Part shown: in pieces, positions 1 through 7,333 of the stretch
Numbering within the stretch: the stretch's first letter is position 1
Layout: every line of letters begins with the position of its first letter
DNA from: Thioalkalivibrio sp.
GTDB taxonomy: Bacteria; Pseudomonadota; Gammaproteobacteria; Ectothiorhodospirales; Ectothiorhodospiraceae
Assembly (NCBI GenBank): GCA_003553165.1
Contig: PUOZ01000078.1
Span: forward strand, 1 to 9,326
Length of the DNA stretch: 9,326 nt
Direction of reading: 5' to 3'
The notes under the pieces: model-generated
What the model was told of the DNA's origin: nothing
Databases searched by the model: none
The model's input: only the letters and a program-made list of their open reading frames with translations
Position numbers and translations under genes: made by a program

Positions 1-98
1 AGATCGGCGACCAGCGCATCCCGGGAGCGCGTCAACTGGTTGAACAGCGTGGACTTCCCGACGTTGGGGCGCCCCACCAGGGCGATGACCGGGATCAT
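1..98 (-). CDS. der: Ribosome-assembly GTPase Der (EngA), N-terminal fragment
   Basis: Only the first 32 codons are visible; the gene runs off the left edge of the window. The translation begins [17 protein letters not shown], which holds the G1/P-loop GRPNVGKS at residues 9-16, and continues with [15 protein letters not shown], the expected start of the first of Der's two tandem GTPase domains. Der is an essential GTPase needed for maturation of the 50S ribosomal subunit. The ATG is 27 bases downstream of the bamB stop, and der directly after bamB is the usual gammaproteobacterial order. The ribosome binding site is poor: the only purine-rich stretch is a run of G that also forms part of a GC palindrome at 106-119. 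Identity is secure from the motif and position, although most of the protein cannot be seen. Confidence 0.93.
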   Translation of the reverse strand, partial: MIPVIALVGRPNVGKSTLFNQLTRSRDALVAD

Positions 99-105
99 CC
101 CGGCA

Positions 106-119
106 CCCCCGCGCGGGGG
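106..119. repeat. Perfect 14-bp GC palindrome between bamB and der
   Basis: Five C, then GCGC, then five G form a perfect palindrome in the 27-base gap between the bamB stop (126) and the der start (98). On the minus-strand transcript it could fold into a five-pair GC stem with a four-base loop, and its run of G is the only purine-rich sequence in front of der. No T tract follows, so it does not look like an intrinsic terminator. A role in limiting der translation is only an inference. Confidence 0.45.
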
Positions 120-125
120 CCGCGC

Positions 126-1298
126 TCAGTCATTACCGACGCGCGCCCGAATCGCACTGACCCGGCCATCACCGGAGACCACGTAGAGCACACCGTCACG
201 CAGTACCGGGCGGGTCACGATGGCCCCGGACCCGGCCCGGGTCCGTGCCAGGATGCGGCCATCATCGACACTCAGCCAGTGCAGGTAGCCCTGAAAATCG
301 CCGACCACCGCCTGATCGCCGATGACGACCGGCCCGGTCACGTCGCGCAGGCGCAGGCCGCGCTGCTGCCAAAGGTCGCCGCCATTGCGCGGATCGAGGC
401 CCCAGACATGGCTGTCCGCCGCGGTCATCACCAGAATCTCGGAGTCGCCGTGGATATCGCCGCCCTGATACGAAGAGAAGTCCCGGGCCCAGATGAGGTC
501 GCCGCTGTCCAGCGTCACTGCAGCCAGGCGCCCCTGATAGGTCGAGGCGAAGGCGACGCCCCGATAGACGGGAATGTGCCCGTCGGCATCGATCAGGCGC
601 TCCAGCTCGGACCGCCCCGAAGGCACCGCGATGGTGGCCTCCCACAGGACATTGCCGCGATTCGTGCCGAGCATCAGCAGGCGGCCGGTATCGAAACTCG
701 CGAGCACCCGCCCCGGCAGCATCTGGGGCACCTGCACCCCGCGCAGGCTCAGCGCGGGCGTGGTGCGCAGGACCGTCCAGCGCACCGTGCCCGAGGCCGC
801 GTCCAACGCGTGCAGGCGACCGTCGTTGGTCCGCGCGACGACGACCCCGCCGGCGACCGTCGACAGCGCCAGCACCTCGCTGGAAAGCCGCGTGCGCCAG
901 ATCTCGTCGCCATTGTCGAGGTTCAGCGCGATGGCGGAGCCGTCCATGGTCCCCACGACCGCGATGTCCGCTCCCGTACCGACACCCGAGGAGACGCGCA
1001 GGTCACGCAGACGGCTCTCCCAGCGCGGGGCGCCCGTGCTGCGATCCAGGGCGCTGACGCGCCCGCGCGAATCCGCAACCACGATCAGGTCGTCGGTGAC
1101 CGCCGGCTTGACCTGCCATATCGAGCGGTCCGCCCCGCGGCCGATCGAGCGCGACCAGAGGGTATTCGGGCTTCCCACCGCGGTGAATTCCGGCAGGGGT
1201 GCCGGGGGCTCGGTGGTGTCGCGCGTCCACAGGCCGCACGCCGAGAGGGACAGCAGCAGCGCGGCGACAAGCCAGAGGCGCAATACGACGGGAATCAT
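126..1298 (-). CDS. bamB: Outer membrane protein assembly factor BamB (lipoprotein)
   Basis: BamB is a lipoprotein of the BAM complex. It sits on the periplasmic face of the outer membrane, binds BamA and helps insert beta-barrel proteins. The protein has 390 residues from this ATG, against 392 in E. coli from memory. Residues 1-21 form a lipoprotein signal with lipobox LSAC and lipidated Cys21. The rest is a PQQ-like eight-bladed beta-propeller with repeated blade motifs such as GRVSALDRSTGAPRWE (79-94) and GRLHALDAASGTVRW (160-174). Family signatures also present are SLRGVQVP (184-191), GRSELERLID (228-237) and SSYQGGDIHG (275-284). An in-frame GTG at 1308-1310 would give 394 residues, but the GAGGG sequence abuts it directly; the ATG at 1298 lies about 11 bases after it, which is long but workable. 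The gene starts 15 bases after the upstream yfgM-type gene and precedes der, the standard arrangement. Confidence 0.95.
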   Translation of the reverse strand: MIPVVLRLWLVAALLLSLSACGLWTRDTTEPPAPLPEFTAVGSPNTLWSRSIGRGADRSIWQVKPAVTDDLIVVADSRGRVSALDRSTGAPRWESRLRDLRVSSGVGTGADIAVVGTMDGSAIALNLDNGDEIWRTRLSSEVLALSTVAGGVVVARTNDGRLHALDAASGTVRWTVLRTTPALSLRGVQVPQMLPGRVLASFDTGRLLMLGTNRGNVLWEATIAVPSGRSELERLIDADGHIPVYRGVAFASTYQGRLAAVTLDSGDLIWARDFSSYQGGDIHGDSEILVMTAADSHVWGLDPRNGGDLWQQRGLRLRDVTGPVVIGDQAVVGDFQGYLHWLSVDDGRILARTRAGSGAIVTRPVLRDGVLYVVSGDGRVSAIRARVGND

Positions 1299-1313
1299 GA
1301 TCGGCGACACCCC

Positions 1314-1928
1314 TCAGGCCGACAGTTCATCGAGCTTGAGGCGCAGAAATTCCGTATTGTGCCCCACAGCCAGGGCCTCTTCGTAGTACTGGCGCGCGCG
1401 CTCGGAATCGCCGCGGGCACGGGCAATATCGCCGCGCACTTCCGCGCGCAGGCCTGCGAAGGCCTCCGCCTCGACCTCGGCCAACAGGGCCTCCGCCTCG
1501 TCCAGCCGGTCGGCGGAAACCAGGTGACGGGCCAGGCGCAGCGTCACGACCTGCCGGTAGCCCCGGTCCCGCGCGGTCTCGCGCGCCTGTTCCAGGGCAT
1601 GGATCGCGCGCTGGTGATCATCCTGACGCACGGCCACGTCGGCGACGATGGCCCAACCCATGGCCACATACGGCGTGCCGCGACCTCTCTCGGTCAGCTC
1701 CGCCGCGACCGCGGCGGCCTGGGTGTACTGGCCAGCGCCGGCATGGGAGAGCACCGCGGTGTAGAGTTCGGAGGCCATCTCGGCGCGGCTGTCCTGCCGA
1801 TCGCTCCACCAGTTCCAGCCGAACAGGCCGGCGATCCCGATCGCCAGTCCGCCGATGATGGCTACGGCGTTTTCGGACCACCACTGTTTGATTCGTTCCG
1901 CTTTTTCCTCGTCGGTGAGGTAACTCAT
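1314..1928 (-). CDS. yfgM: YfgM-type membrane-anchored TPR protein
   Basis: This is a 204-residue protein of the YfgM family (tetratricopeptide-like domain, formerly DUF2133). It has a short cytoplasmic N-terminus, one membrane segment at about residues 21-41 ([21 protein letters not shown]) and a periplasmic, Ala-rich helical TPR-like domain over about 50-204. In E. coli, YfgM associates with the SecYEG translocon and the chaperone PpiD and is thought to help periplasmic protein quality control. The conserved N-terminal pattern of acidic helix, aromatic pair (QWW) and Gly-rich membrane helix is present. The start at 1928 is preferred because GGAGG at 1938-1942 is nine bases upstream; an ATG at 1937 sits directly against that sequence. 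The chosen ATG overlaps the hisS stop by four bases (ATGA), suggesting translational coupling. Its place between hisS and bamB supports the identity. Confidence 0.9.
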   Translation of the reverse strand: MSYLTDEEKAERIKQWWSENAVAIIGGLAIGIAGLFGWNWWSDRQDSRAEMASELYTAVLSHAGAGQYTQAAAVAAELTERGRGTPYVAMGWAIVADVAVRQDDHQRAIHALEQARETARDRGYRQVVTLRLARHLVSADRLDEAEALLAEVEAEAFAGLRAEVRGDIARARGDSERARQYYEEALAVGHNTEFLRLKLDELSA

Positions 1929-3223
1929 CTGTCCCATCCTCCGGTTTGTCGTTCCAGCCTGGCCTGCATCAGCGCCGCCAGATCCTGCTGGGCCACGGTC
2001 AGCTGGCTGCTCTCGGAATCACGCAGCGCCTTCACCACGACGGTGCCGGCCGCGACTTCGTCGGGCCCAAGGATCACCGCGTAGCGGGCACCTGCCCTGT
2101 CCGCCTTTTTCATCTGCGATTTCATGCTGCCGCCGCCGCAGTTCAGCAGCAGGCGCAGCCCCGGGAGCTCGTCCCGCAACCGCTCGGCAAGGGTCAGGGC
2201 CTGCGGACCCGCCGCCGCGTCTCCGGGTACCACCAGGTAGATGTCAGGGCCGGCACGCGCCGTCACGGCTCCCTGATCGACCAGCAGGCTGACCAGTCGT
2301 TCCAGGCCCATGGCCAGCCCGATGGCAGGCGTGGAACGGCCTCCGAGCTGCTCCACCAGGCCATCGTAGCGACCACCCGCACAGACCGTGCCCTGTGCGC
2401 CCAGTTCGTCCGTGATCCACTCGAAGACGGTGTGGGTATAGTAATCCAATCCGCGCACCAGCCGGGGATTGTGCAGGTAGGCGATGCCGAGGGCATCCAG
2501 GTGGGCGCAGAGGCCTTCGAAATGAGCGCGCGACTCGGCGTCGAGATCCTCGATCAGCGTCGGTGCGTCGCGCGCGATCGCGGCGGTCTCGGGGTGCTTG
2601 CTGTCCAGCAGGCGCAACGGGTTTTCATGCAGACGGCGGACGGCCTCGGCATCCAATCCATCGCGATGTGCCTCGAAATAACCGATCAGCCGCTCTCGGT
2701 AGCGCAGCCGGCTGGCGGGCGTCCCCAGGGTATTCAGCTCGAGGCGCAGGTTGCGCAGTCCCAGCGCCTTCCACAGACGTGCGGTGAAGGCCAGGAGTTC
2801 GGCATCGACGTCGGGCCCGGGCACACCGAAGATCTCCATGCCGACCTGATGAAACTGCCGGTAGCGGCCCTTCTGCGGCCGCTCGTGCCGAAACATCGGC
2901 CCCTGGTACCAGAGCCGCTGCACCTGATTGTGCAGCAGGCCATGCTCGATCCCGGCACGGACGCAGCCTGCGGTGCCCTCCGGACGCAGGCTCAGCCGGT
3001 CGCCGTTGCGGTCCTCGAAGGTATACATCTCCTTTTCGACGATGTCGGTGACGTCGCCGATGGAACGTGCGAAGAGGTCGGTGAACTCGACCGCCGGCAG
3101 GCGGATCTCCCGGTAGGCATAGCCATCGAGCAACTCCCGCAGGCGGCTCTCGAGGAACTGCCAGGCATGAATGTCATCGGGCAGGATGTCGTGCATCCCG
3201 CGAATCGACTGAATGGCCTTCAT
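1925..3223 (-). CDS. hisS: Histidine--tRNA ligase
   Basis: HisS is the cytoplasmic class II aminoacyl-tRNA synthetase that charges tRNA-His with histidine using ATP. The protein has 432 residues, close to the 424 of E. coli HisRS. The start [15 protein letters not shown] carries the family N-terminal motif RGMxDxLP. Class II motif 2 is seen around residues 108-125 ([19 protein letters not shown] region), the HisRS-specific loop RGLDYYT at 257-263 includes the catalytic Arg257, the AGGRYDGL motif is at 282-289, and motif 3 is [11 protein letters not shown] at 300-310. Residues from about 326 form the anticodon-binding domain. GGAG lies eight bases before the ATG. Only 43 bases separate it from rodZ upstream, where many gammaproteobacteria carry ispG, and its stop overlaps the next gene by four bases. 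The gene looks intact. Confidence 0.97.
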   Translation of the reverse strand: MKAIQSIRGMHDILPDDIHAWQFLESRLRELLDGYAYREIRLPAVEFTDLFARSIGDVTDIVEKEMYTFEDRNGDRLSLRPEGTAGCVRAGIEHGLLHNQVQRLWYQGPMFRHERPQKGRYRQFHQVGMEIFGVPGPDVDAELLAFTARLWKALGLRNLRLELNTLGTPASRLRYRERLIGYFEAHRDGLDAEAVRRLHENPLRLLDSKHPETAAIARDAPTLIEDLDAESRAHFEGLCAHLDALGIAYLHNPRLVRGLDYYTHTVFEWITDELGAQGTVCAGGRYDGLVEQLGGRSTPAIGLAMGLERLVSLLVDQGAVTARAGPDIYLVVPGDAAAGPQALTLAERLRDELPGLRLLLNCGGGSMKSQMKKADRAGARYAVILGPDEVAAGTVVVKALRDSESSQLTVAQQDLAALMQARLERQTGGWDR

Positions 3224-3266
3224 GCCGGGCTCTCCACACCGGCGCTACACATCCCGAACCTCTGCA

Positions 3267-4700
3267 TCAGTCGGCGCCCAGGCTGAACCGGGCGGTGCGG
3301 TCCGCGCGCGTGTGCGGCACCAGGTCCACCGCTGCGCCGTCCCGCATCAGGCGGACACCGGGAGCGTTGCCCAGGACCACTCTGGCAGGCAGCTGCAGGG
3401 AGACCGTGCGCTCATCGCCTGCATGAAAGATACCCTGCAGCGCCACCCGGTCCGCTGCCGAACGGACCTCCACCCAGGACGTCGACTCGAAGGAGAGGGA
3501 CAGCGTACTCCGGTCCTCGGCAGCCGAGGCGGCCTGCCGCCCGTCAGCGGGTGCCGGGGCCGGCACTGCCACAGGAGGCACCACCGGCTCGGGCGCGGCG
3601 ACGGGTGGTGCCTCGACCACGGCAGGGTCCGGTTGCGGCGCGGGCACCGGATCGGGCAACGCAGGCACTGGGGAGGAATCCGGCTCCAGAGCGGCAGCAG
3701 ATTCCGGCAGGGCGGCATCATCCACCTCCGCCCGGGTCTCCTGCGGCAATGCCTGGAGACCTTCTTCGGCAGGCGGCGCGGCGGATTCCGGTTCCGCCGG
3801 CGGAGCAGTGTCACGTTCGGCCAGGGGCTCGAGGATCAAAGAGCCCTGTGCAGGCTCCTGGGGCGAAACCTCCGGGACCCACTCCAGTTCCGTCAACGGC
3901 TGTCCCTGGGCTGATGCTGGTCCCTGGGCTGATGGCGCCGCGGGATCGGGACGCAGCTCGGTTTCGGGTACCGGTTCCGGTTCCGGTTCCGGTTCCGGTT
4001 CCGGTTCTGCACGGGTGAATCGCTGCTGCATTTCATCCAACCACTGCGCGATCCCGGCGAAGGGAGTCTCCCGGTCGCCTTCGGTCCAGGCATAGACGCC
4101 GAGCCCCAGCGCCGAGACCAGAATGGCCGCGACGGTCAGCGACCAGACCCCGCCGCTCAGACCCCAGCGCGCGGACGGGTTCTTCTGCACGGTCGGCCGA
4201 AGTACCGGCTCCGTGTACCCCAGACTCTCATAGGCCCGGATCCAACTCTCCGCGTCACCGCCCAGCTCGCGGGCCACACCCCGGAGATATCCGCGTACAT
4301 AGGCCGGAGGCATGGAGTCGAAGCGGTTCGCCTCGAGGTCTTCGATAATCCGCCGGGACAGCCGCGTCATGGACCCCAGCGCGGCTGTGTCCAGGCCCAG
4401 CTTTTCGCGTGCGAAACGCATCGCCGCTCCGGGATGACCCGGCCCGGATCCCTCCGGCTCGACGTCCAGCGGATGCGTGCGCGTGGTCAGGCCGCTGGCC
4501 GCGGAGATCGCGGGCTCAGGCGGCTGCGTCCCGGCGTTTCGCCCCTTGGCACGCTCCGCCCAGACGAACGGGTCGCCGGCCTGATCGGCATGATCATCGG
4601 AACGCAGACCTGATCCGCGCAGCCGGGAAGGCAGACCGGCCTCCGTGTCCAGATCGTCCAGCTTCCCGAAGACCGGCTCCTTGTCTTTTCTCTCAGCCAT
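3267..4700 (-). CDS. rodZ: Cytoskeletal/cell-shape protein RodZ
   Basis: RodZ links the MreB cytoskeleton to the rod-shape wall-synthesis machinery at the inner membrane. This 477-residue protein has four parts: a polar, probably disordered N-terminal stretch of about 90 residues; a RodZ helix-turn-helix domain at about 91-160; a single membrane segment at about 186-204; and a long periplasmic linker rich in Pro, Glu and Ala ending in the beta-rich DUF4115 domain at about 398-477. The segment AYVRGYLRG (133-141) matches the E. coli region whose Phe60 and Tyr64 contact MreB; here these are Tyr134 and Tyr138. The N-terminal stretch is much longer than the roughly 15 residues before the domain in E. 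coli. The linker contains a Glu-Pro repeat (232-243). The ATG at 4700 has GGAG seven bases upstream and overlaps the pilF stop by eight bases. An upstream start at 4784 would lie inside pilF and has no support. Confidence 0.93.
   Translation of the reverse strand: MAERKDKEPVFGKLDDLDTEAGLPSRLRGSGLRSDDHADQAGDPFVWAERAKGRNAGTQPPEPAISAASGLTTRTHPLDVEPEGSGPGHPGAAMRFAREKLGLDTAALGSMTRLSRRIIEDLEANRFDSMPPAYVRGYLRGVARELGGDAESWIRAYESLGYTEPVLRPTVQKNPSARWGLSGGVWSLTVAAILVSALGLGVYAWTEGDRETPFAGIAQWLDEMQQRFTRAEPEPEPEPEPEPVPETELRPDPAAPSAQGPASAQGQPLTELEWVPEVSPQEPAQGSLILEPLAERDTAPPAEPESAAPPAEEGLQALPQETRAEVDDAALPESAAALEPDSSPVPALPDPVPAPQPDPAVVEAPPVAAPEPVVPPVAVPAPAPADGRQAASAAEDRSTLSLSFESTSWVEVRSAADRVALQGIFHAGDERTVSLQLPARVVLGNAPGVRLMRDGAAVDLVPHTRADRTARFSLGAD
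3902..3934. repeat. Short direct repeat (15 bp, period 18) in rodZ
   Basis: The 15-base sequence gtccctgggctgatg occurs at 3902-3916 and again at 3920-3934, a period of 18 bases that keeps the frame. It encodes a duplicated SAQGPA-like unit in the disordered periplasmic linker of RodZ (about residues 257-266). It looks like a small local duplication in a low-complexity region. Confidence 0.6.
3971..4006. repeat. Tandem hexanucleotide repeat (6 x CCGGTT) in rodZ
   Basis: Six perfect, uninterrupted copies of ccggtt run across 36 bases. On the coding strand they encode alternating Glu and Pro (residues about 232-243 of RodZ), directly after the membrane-proximal part of the periplasmic region. 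The unit is six bases long, so gain or loss of copies by slippage would keep the reading frame and change only linker length. Confidence 0.9.
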
Positions 4701-5490
4701 GGGCCTGCTCCAGCCGCAGGACCTCGGCAGCCTCGTCAGTGTCACCGAAATCCCGCTGCAATCGCTGGGCGCAGGAACGGGCATCGGTATGGTTGCCGAG
4801 CCGCGTCTCGGCCCGGAAACACAGCAGCAGAGACTGCGGTGTCACCACGCCGAGCGCCGTGAGGCGGGAAAGAAATGCGCGCGTCTGAAAGGGCCGTCCG
4901 TCCGCGTAGGTTAAAAGGGCCATCTCGTACAACGCATCGGGATACTGGGGATCCACGCGCAAGGCCTCGCGCATCCGTTCCTCTGCCCGATCGATCCTGC
5001 CCTCCCGCAAATCGCAGATGCCCGCGCTCAGCAAAGCGACCTCACGAGCCGAATAGGAGGGATTCGCGATCGCCTTGGCCAGCAGTGCCTGGCCTTCCTG
5101 GAACCGCTCCTGGCGGCACAGAAGGTCGCCCAGGTTGGTCTGCGCATAGGGGTTGTGGGGTTCCAGCGCCAGCGCCTCACGATAGTGTTTCATGGCACCA
5201 TCCATCGATCCCTGGCGCTCGCGCAGCGAGGCCATGCCCAGATGCGCCATCGCCAGCTTCGGGTCGAACTGCAACGCCCGGTCCAGCGCCCGCTGCGCCT
5301 GGGCCAAGTCGTTCTGACGCAGATAGCTGATCCCCAGCTCGGCGTTGACTTCCGCGGCGCGCCTCTGATCCACCGAGGCTTGGGGCTGCAGGCCCGCGCA
5401 CCCGCCGAGCAGGCCGACGGCAAACAGGCAGGCGAGCAGCGACGACGCGCGTACGCCCCGACCGACCGGTATCGCGACACCGACGCTCAC
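4693..5490 (-). CDS. pilF: Type IV pilus biogenesis lipoprotein PilF/PilW (TPR pilotin)
   Basis: PilF (PilW in some species) is an outer-membrane lipoprotein pilotin that brings the PilQ secretin to the outer membrane for type IV pilus assembly. The protein has 265 residues. Residues 1-31 form a lipoprotein signal with lipobox LGGC and lipidated Cys31. Behind it is an array of tetratricopeptide repeats from about residue 45 to 260, with recognisable units such as [20 protein letters not shown] (51-70), [19 protein letters not shown] (82-100), and a further unit near 183-212. The length matches known PilF proteins of about 250 residues. The start is GTG at 5488-5490 with GGGGA seven bases upstream, overlapping the rlmN stop by four bases (GTGA). 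The 3' end overlaps rodZ by eight bases. Position between rlmN and rodZ is the conserved one. Whether the organism makes type IV pili cannot be judged here. Confidence 0.92.
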   Translation of the reverse strand: MSVGVAIPVGRGVRASSLLACLFAVGLLGGCAGLQPQASVDQRRAAEVNAELGISYLRQNDLAQAQRALDRALQFDPKLAMAHLGMASLRERQGSMDGAMKHYREALALEPHNPYAQTNLGDLLCRQERFQEGQALLAKAIANPSYSAREVALLSAGICDLREGRIDRAEERMREALRVDPQYPDALYEMALLTYADGRPFQTRAFLSRLTALGVVTPQSLLLCFRAETRLGNHTDARSCAQRLQRDFGDTDEAAEVLRLEQAHG

Positions 5491-6620
5491 GCCGGCGTCC
5501 CCAAGCGTTGCGGCAACTCCGCATGCAGGCGAATCATGCGCGCACCGCGGCCGCTGCGGTCAGCCACCTGACCGACCAGCTGGCCGCAGGCCGCATCGAT
5601 GTCGTCACCCCGTGTCCGCCGGATGATGGTCACGAAACCGGCATCCCCGAGCAGCCGCTCGAACGCATGCACCACATTCATCGAGGGGCGCACGAAGGGC
5701 GAACCGGGAAAAGGATTGAAGGGTATCAGATTGATCTTGCACGGAATGTCGCGAAGCAGCGCGATCAACTGGCGCGCATGCTCCGGCTGGTCGTTGATTC
5801 CCGCGAGCAGGACATACTCGAAGGTCACGCGGTGGTGGCGTGCGCCATCGCGCGTATAGCGACGGCAGGCGTCAAGCAGCTCACGGATGGGGTATTTTCG
5901 GTTGATCGGGACCAGACGGTCGCGCAATTCGTCGCTGGGCGCATGCAGGCTGACGGCCAGCGCGACATCGGTCGTCTCGCCGAGACGATCCAGTGCCGGC
6001 ACCAGTCCCGAGGTGCTGAGCGTGACCCTGCGTTTACTGAGCCCGTAGGCGTTGTCGTCCAGCATCAGGTCGATCGCATCCACCACGGCCTCGAAGTTCG
6101 CCAGCGGCTCGCCCATGCCCATGAAGACCACGTTCGTGACTGCGCGCGACCGCCCCTCCGGCACCGGCAGACGGCTGTTGGCAAGCCAGATCTGCCCGAT
6201 GATCTCGTGCGCGGCCAGATTGCGGTTGAAACCCTGCTGGGCGGTGGAGCAGAAAGTACAGTCCAGCGCACAGCCCACCTGCGAGGAAATGCACAGTGTG
6301 CCGCGGTCGTCCTCGGGGATGAAGACGGTTTCAATGGCATTGCCGTCCGCGAGACGCAGCACCCACTTCACGGTACCGTCGCCTGAACTGCGCTCGAGCG
6401 CGATTTCGGGCAACGCGATCTCGGCAAGCTGGCCGAGCCGCTCACGCAGAGCCTTGGACAGGTCGGTCATTGCGGCGAAATCGGTCACGCCGCGCTGATG
6501 AATCCACTTGACCAGTTGGGTGGCGCGAAAACCGCGCTCACCCCACTGTTCGAACTGCCTCGCCAATCGCTGGCGGGGCATACCCAGCAGATTCAGAGGA
6601 TTGGCTAGGGACGCTGGCAT
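5487..6620 (-). CDS. rlmN: Dual-specificity 23S rRNA/tRNA adenine-C2 methyltransferase RlmN
   Basis: RlmN is a cytoplasmic radical-SAM enzyme that makes 2-methyladenosine at A2503 of 23S rRNA and at A37 of several tRNAs. The protein has 377 residues (E. coli 384). The [4Fe-4S] motif CxxxCxxC is at Cys117, Cys121 and Cys124 ([18 protein letters not shown]), GMGEP is at 168-172, SLHAP at 224-228, and the catalytic cysteine carrying the methyl group is Cys345 in [12 protein letters not shown]. Cys110, upstream of the cluster, matches E. coli Cys118. The chosen ATG gives the normal N-terminus ([17 protein letters not shown]) but has only a weak AGAAG-like ribosome binding site. A GTG at 6719 would add 33 residues unlike the family and is rejected. 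The stop overlaps the GTG of pilF. It depends on Fe-S assembly, yet the isc genes are not next to iscR here. Confidence 0.95.
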   Translation of the reverse strand: MPASLANPLNLLGMPRQRLARQFEQWGERGFRATQLVKWIHQRGVTDFAAMTDLSKALRERLGQLAEIALPEIALERSSGDGTVKWVLRLADGNAIETVFIPEDDRGTLCISSQVGCALDCTFCSTAQQGFNRNLAAHEIIGQIWLANSRLPVPEGRSRAVTNVVFMGMGEPLANFEAVVDAIDLMLDDNAYGLSKRRVTLSTSGLVPALDRLGETTDVALAVSLHAPSDELRDRLVPINRKYPIRELLDACRRYTRDGARHHRVTFEYVLLAGINDQPEHARQLIALLRDIPCKINLIPFNPFPGSPFVRPSMNVVHAFERLLGDAGFVTIIRRTRGDDIDAACGQLVGQVADRSGRGARMIRLHAELPQRLGTPA

Positions 6621-6763
6621 GGCTTCTATTCTGGACCGGAAAGCGCTGTAGTGTAATGCACGGAGCGGCACTGCGCATTCCCGACCGACGCCGGCGGCCT
6701 GCGTCGTTTCCCGCGCCACCGAATCGCCCGAACCAGAGGTTCCGGCCTGTCGGACTTGGGCTG
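6621..6763. other. Gap between ndk and rlmN (143 bases)
   Basis: No gene is seen here. Minus-strand reading shows an imperfect hairpin near the ndk end (CCGGAACC, loop tct, GGTTCGGG), which lacks a T tract and so is not a clear terminator. A weak -10-like TACACT lies at 6650-6655, without a convincing -35 at normal spacing. A promoter for the rlmN-der unit could lie here, but the sequence does not show it clearly. Confidence 0.4.
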
Positions 6764-7195
6764 CTAGCGGGTGCGCGGGCAGATCCCGTCGTCGCCGAAG
6801 AAAAAGGCGATCTCGGTCTGGGCCGTTTCCGGACCATCGGAACCGTGTACGGCATTTTCATCGATACTGGTCGCGAAATCGGCGCGAATCGTGCCGGGTG
6901 CGGCGTCCTTCGGGTTGGTCGCGCCCATGATCTCGCGGTGCCGTGCAATGGCGTTGTCGCCCTCGAGCACCTGGACCATCACCGGACCCGACATCATGAA
7001 TTCGACGAGATCCTTGAAGAACGGGCGCTCCCTGTGCACCGCGTAAAAACCCTCGGCCTGGTCGCGCGAGAGGTGCAGCATGCGGGCCGCCACGACTCTC
7101 AGCCCGCCCTTTTCGAAGCGGCTGTAGATTTCCCCGATCACGTTCTTGGCAACGGCATCGGGCTTGATGATGGACAGGGTACGTTCCTGGGCCAC
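6764..7195 (-). CDS. ndk: Nucleoside diphosphate kinase
   Basis: Ndk balances nucleotide pools by moving the gamma-phosphate of ATP to other nucleoside diphosphates through a phosphohistidine. The protein has 143 residues, the usual bacterial length. The start [20 protein letters not shown] is typical; Lys11, Tyr51, Arg87, Arg104, Asn114 and the phosphorylated His117 (in NAVHGSD) are all at their expected E. coli positions. The start is GTG at 7193-7195: AAGGAG at 7203-7208 is seven bases upstream, and the product then matches the family exactly. A TTG two codons further upstream sits almost directly on the ribosome binding site and is rejected. It is the only visible gene ending in TAG. A hairpin at 7227-7244 lies in its leader, and a candidate promoter lies before that hairpin. 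Normally ndk follows the isc operon; here it follows iscR directly. Confidence 0.97.
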   Translation of the reverse strand: MAQERTLSIIKPDAVAKNVIGEIYSRFEKGGLRVVAARMLHLSRDQAEGFYAVHRERPFFKDLVEFMMSGPVMVQVLEGDNAIARHREIMGATNPKDAAPGTIRADFATSIDENAVHGSDGPETAQTEIAFFFGDDGICPRTR

Positions 7196-7216
7196 GGGCA
7201 ATCTCCTTGGGCAATG

Positions 7217-7244
7217 GAAAACAAGAGCCCGCCGGACGGCGGGC
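7217..7244 (-). terminator. Intrinsic-terminator-like hairpin between iscR and ndk
   Basis: On the minus strand a perfect 7-bp GC stem (GCCCGCC, loop GTCC, GGCGGGC) at 7227-7244 is followed by TCTTGTTTTCC, a moderately T-rich tail. This is the form of an intrinsic terminator for the iscR transcript. It ends only about nine bases before the ndk ribosome binding site, so no promoter fits after it. ndk transcripts would have to start upstream and read through it, or it would act as an attenuator. Confidence 0.7.
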
Positions 7245-7266
7245 AGGAAACCTGAAATCGCGGCGT

Positions 7267-7295
7267 AGTCTAGCGACAGCCCCCTGCGAGGGCAA
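7267..7295 (-). promoter_or_regulatory. Candidate sigma-70 promoter for ndk
   Basis: On the minus strand TTGCCC (-35, 7290-7295) and TAGACT (-10, 7267-7272) are separated by 17 bases; each matches four of six consensus bases. It lies after the iscR stop and before the hairpin at 7227-7244. A transcript starting near 7260 would have a leader of about 65 bases containing that hairpin. This is the best promoter I can see for ndk, but it rests on consensus matching only. Confidence 0.4.
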
Positions 7296-7333
7296 TCGGC
7301 GCTGGGCGCAGCAAGCCAGCCGCTGGGGAAATG

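Noticed and set aside
279..2084. Long plus-strand open frame of about 600 codons across bamB and yfgM
   Set aside because: It is antisense to two well-supported genes, has a composition typical of GC-rich antisense reading (many Arg, Gln, Ala, Gly), and shows no recognisable domain.
1946..3286. Plus-strand open frame of about 446 codons antisense to hisS
   Set aside because: It lies almost entirely opposite the intact hisS gene; in GC-rich genes with few A/T third positions such antisense frames stay open by chance.
6621..6719. A 33-residue N-terminal extension of RlmN from a GTG at 6719
   Set aside because: The extension is not like RlmN N-termini, has no good ribosome binding site, and the ATG at 6620 gives the normal family start.
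6728..6756. Imperfect hairpin just after ndk as a terminator
   Set aside because: The stem has a mismatch and no T tract follows on either strand, so termination is not supported.
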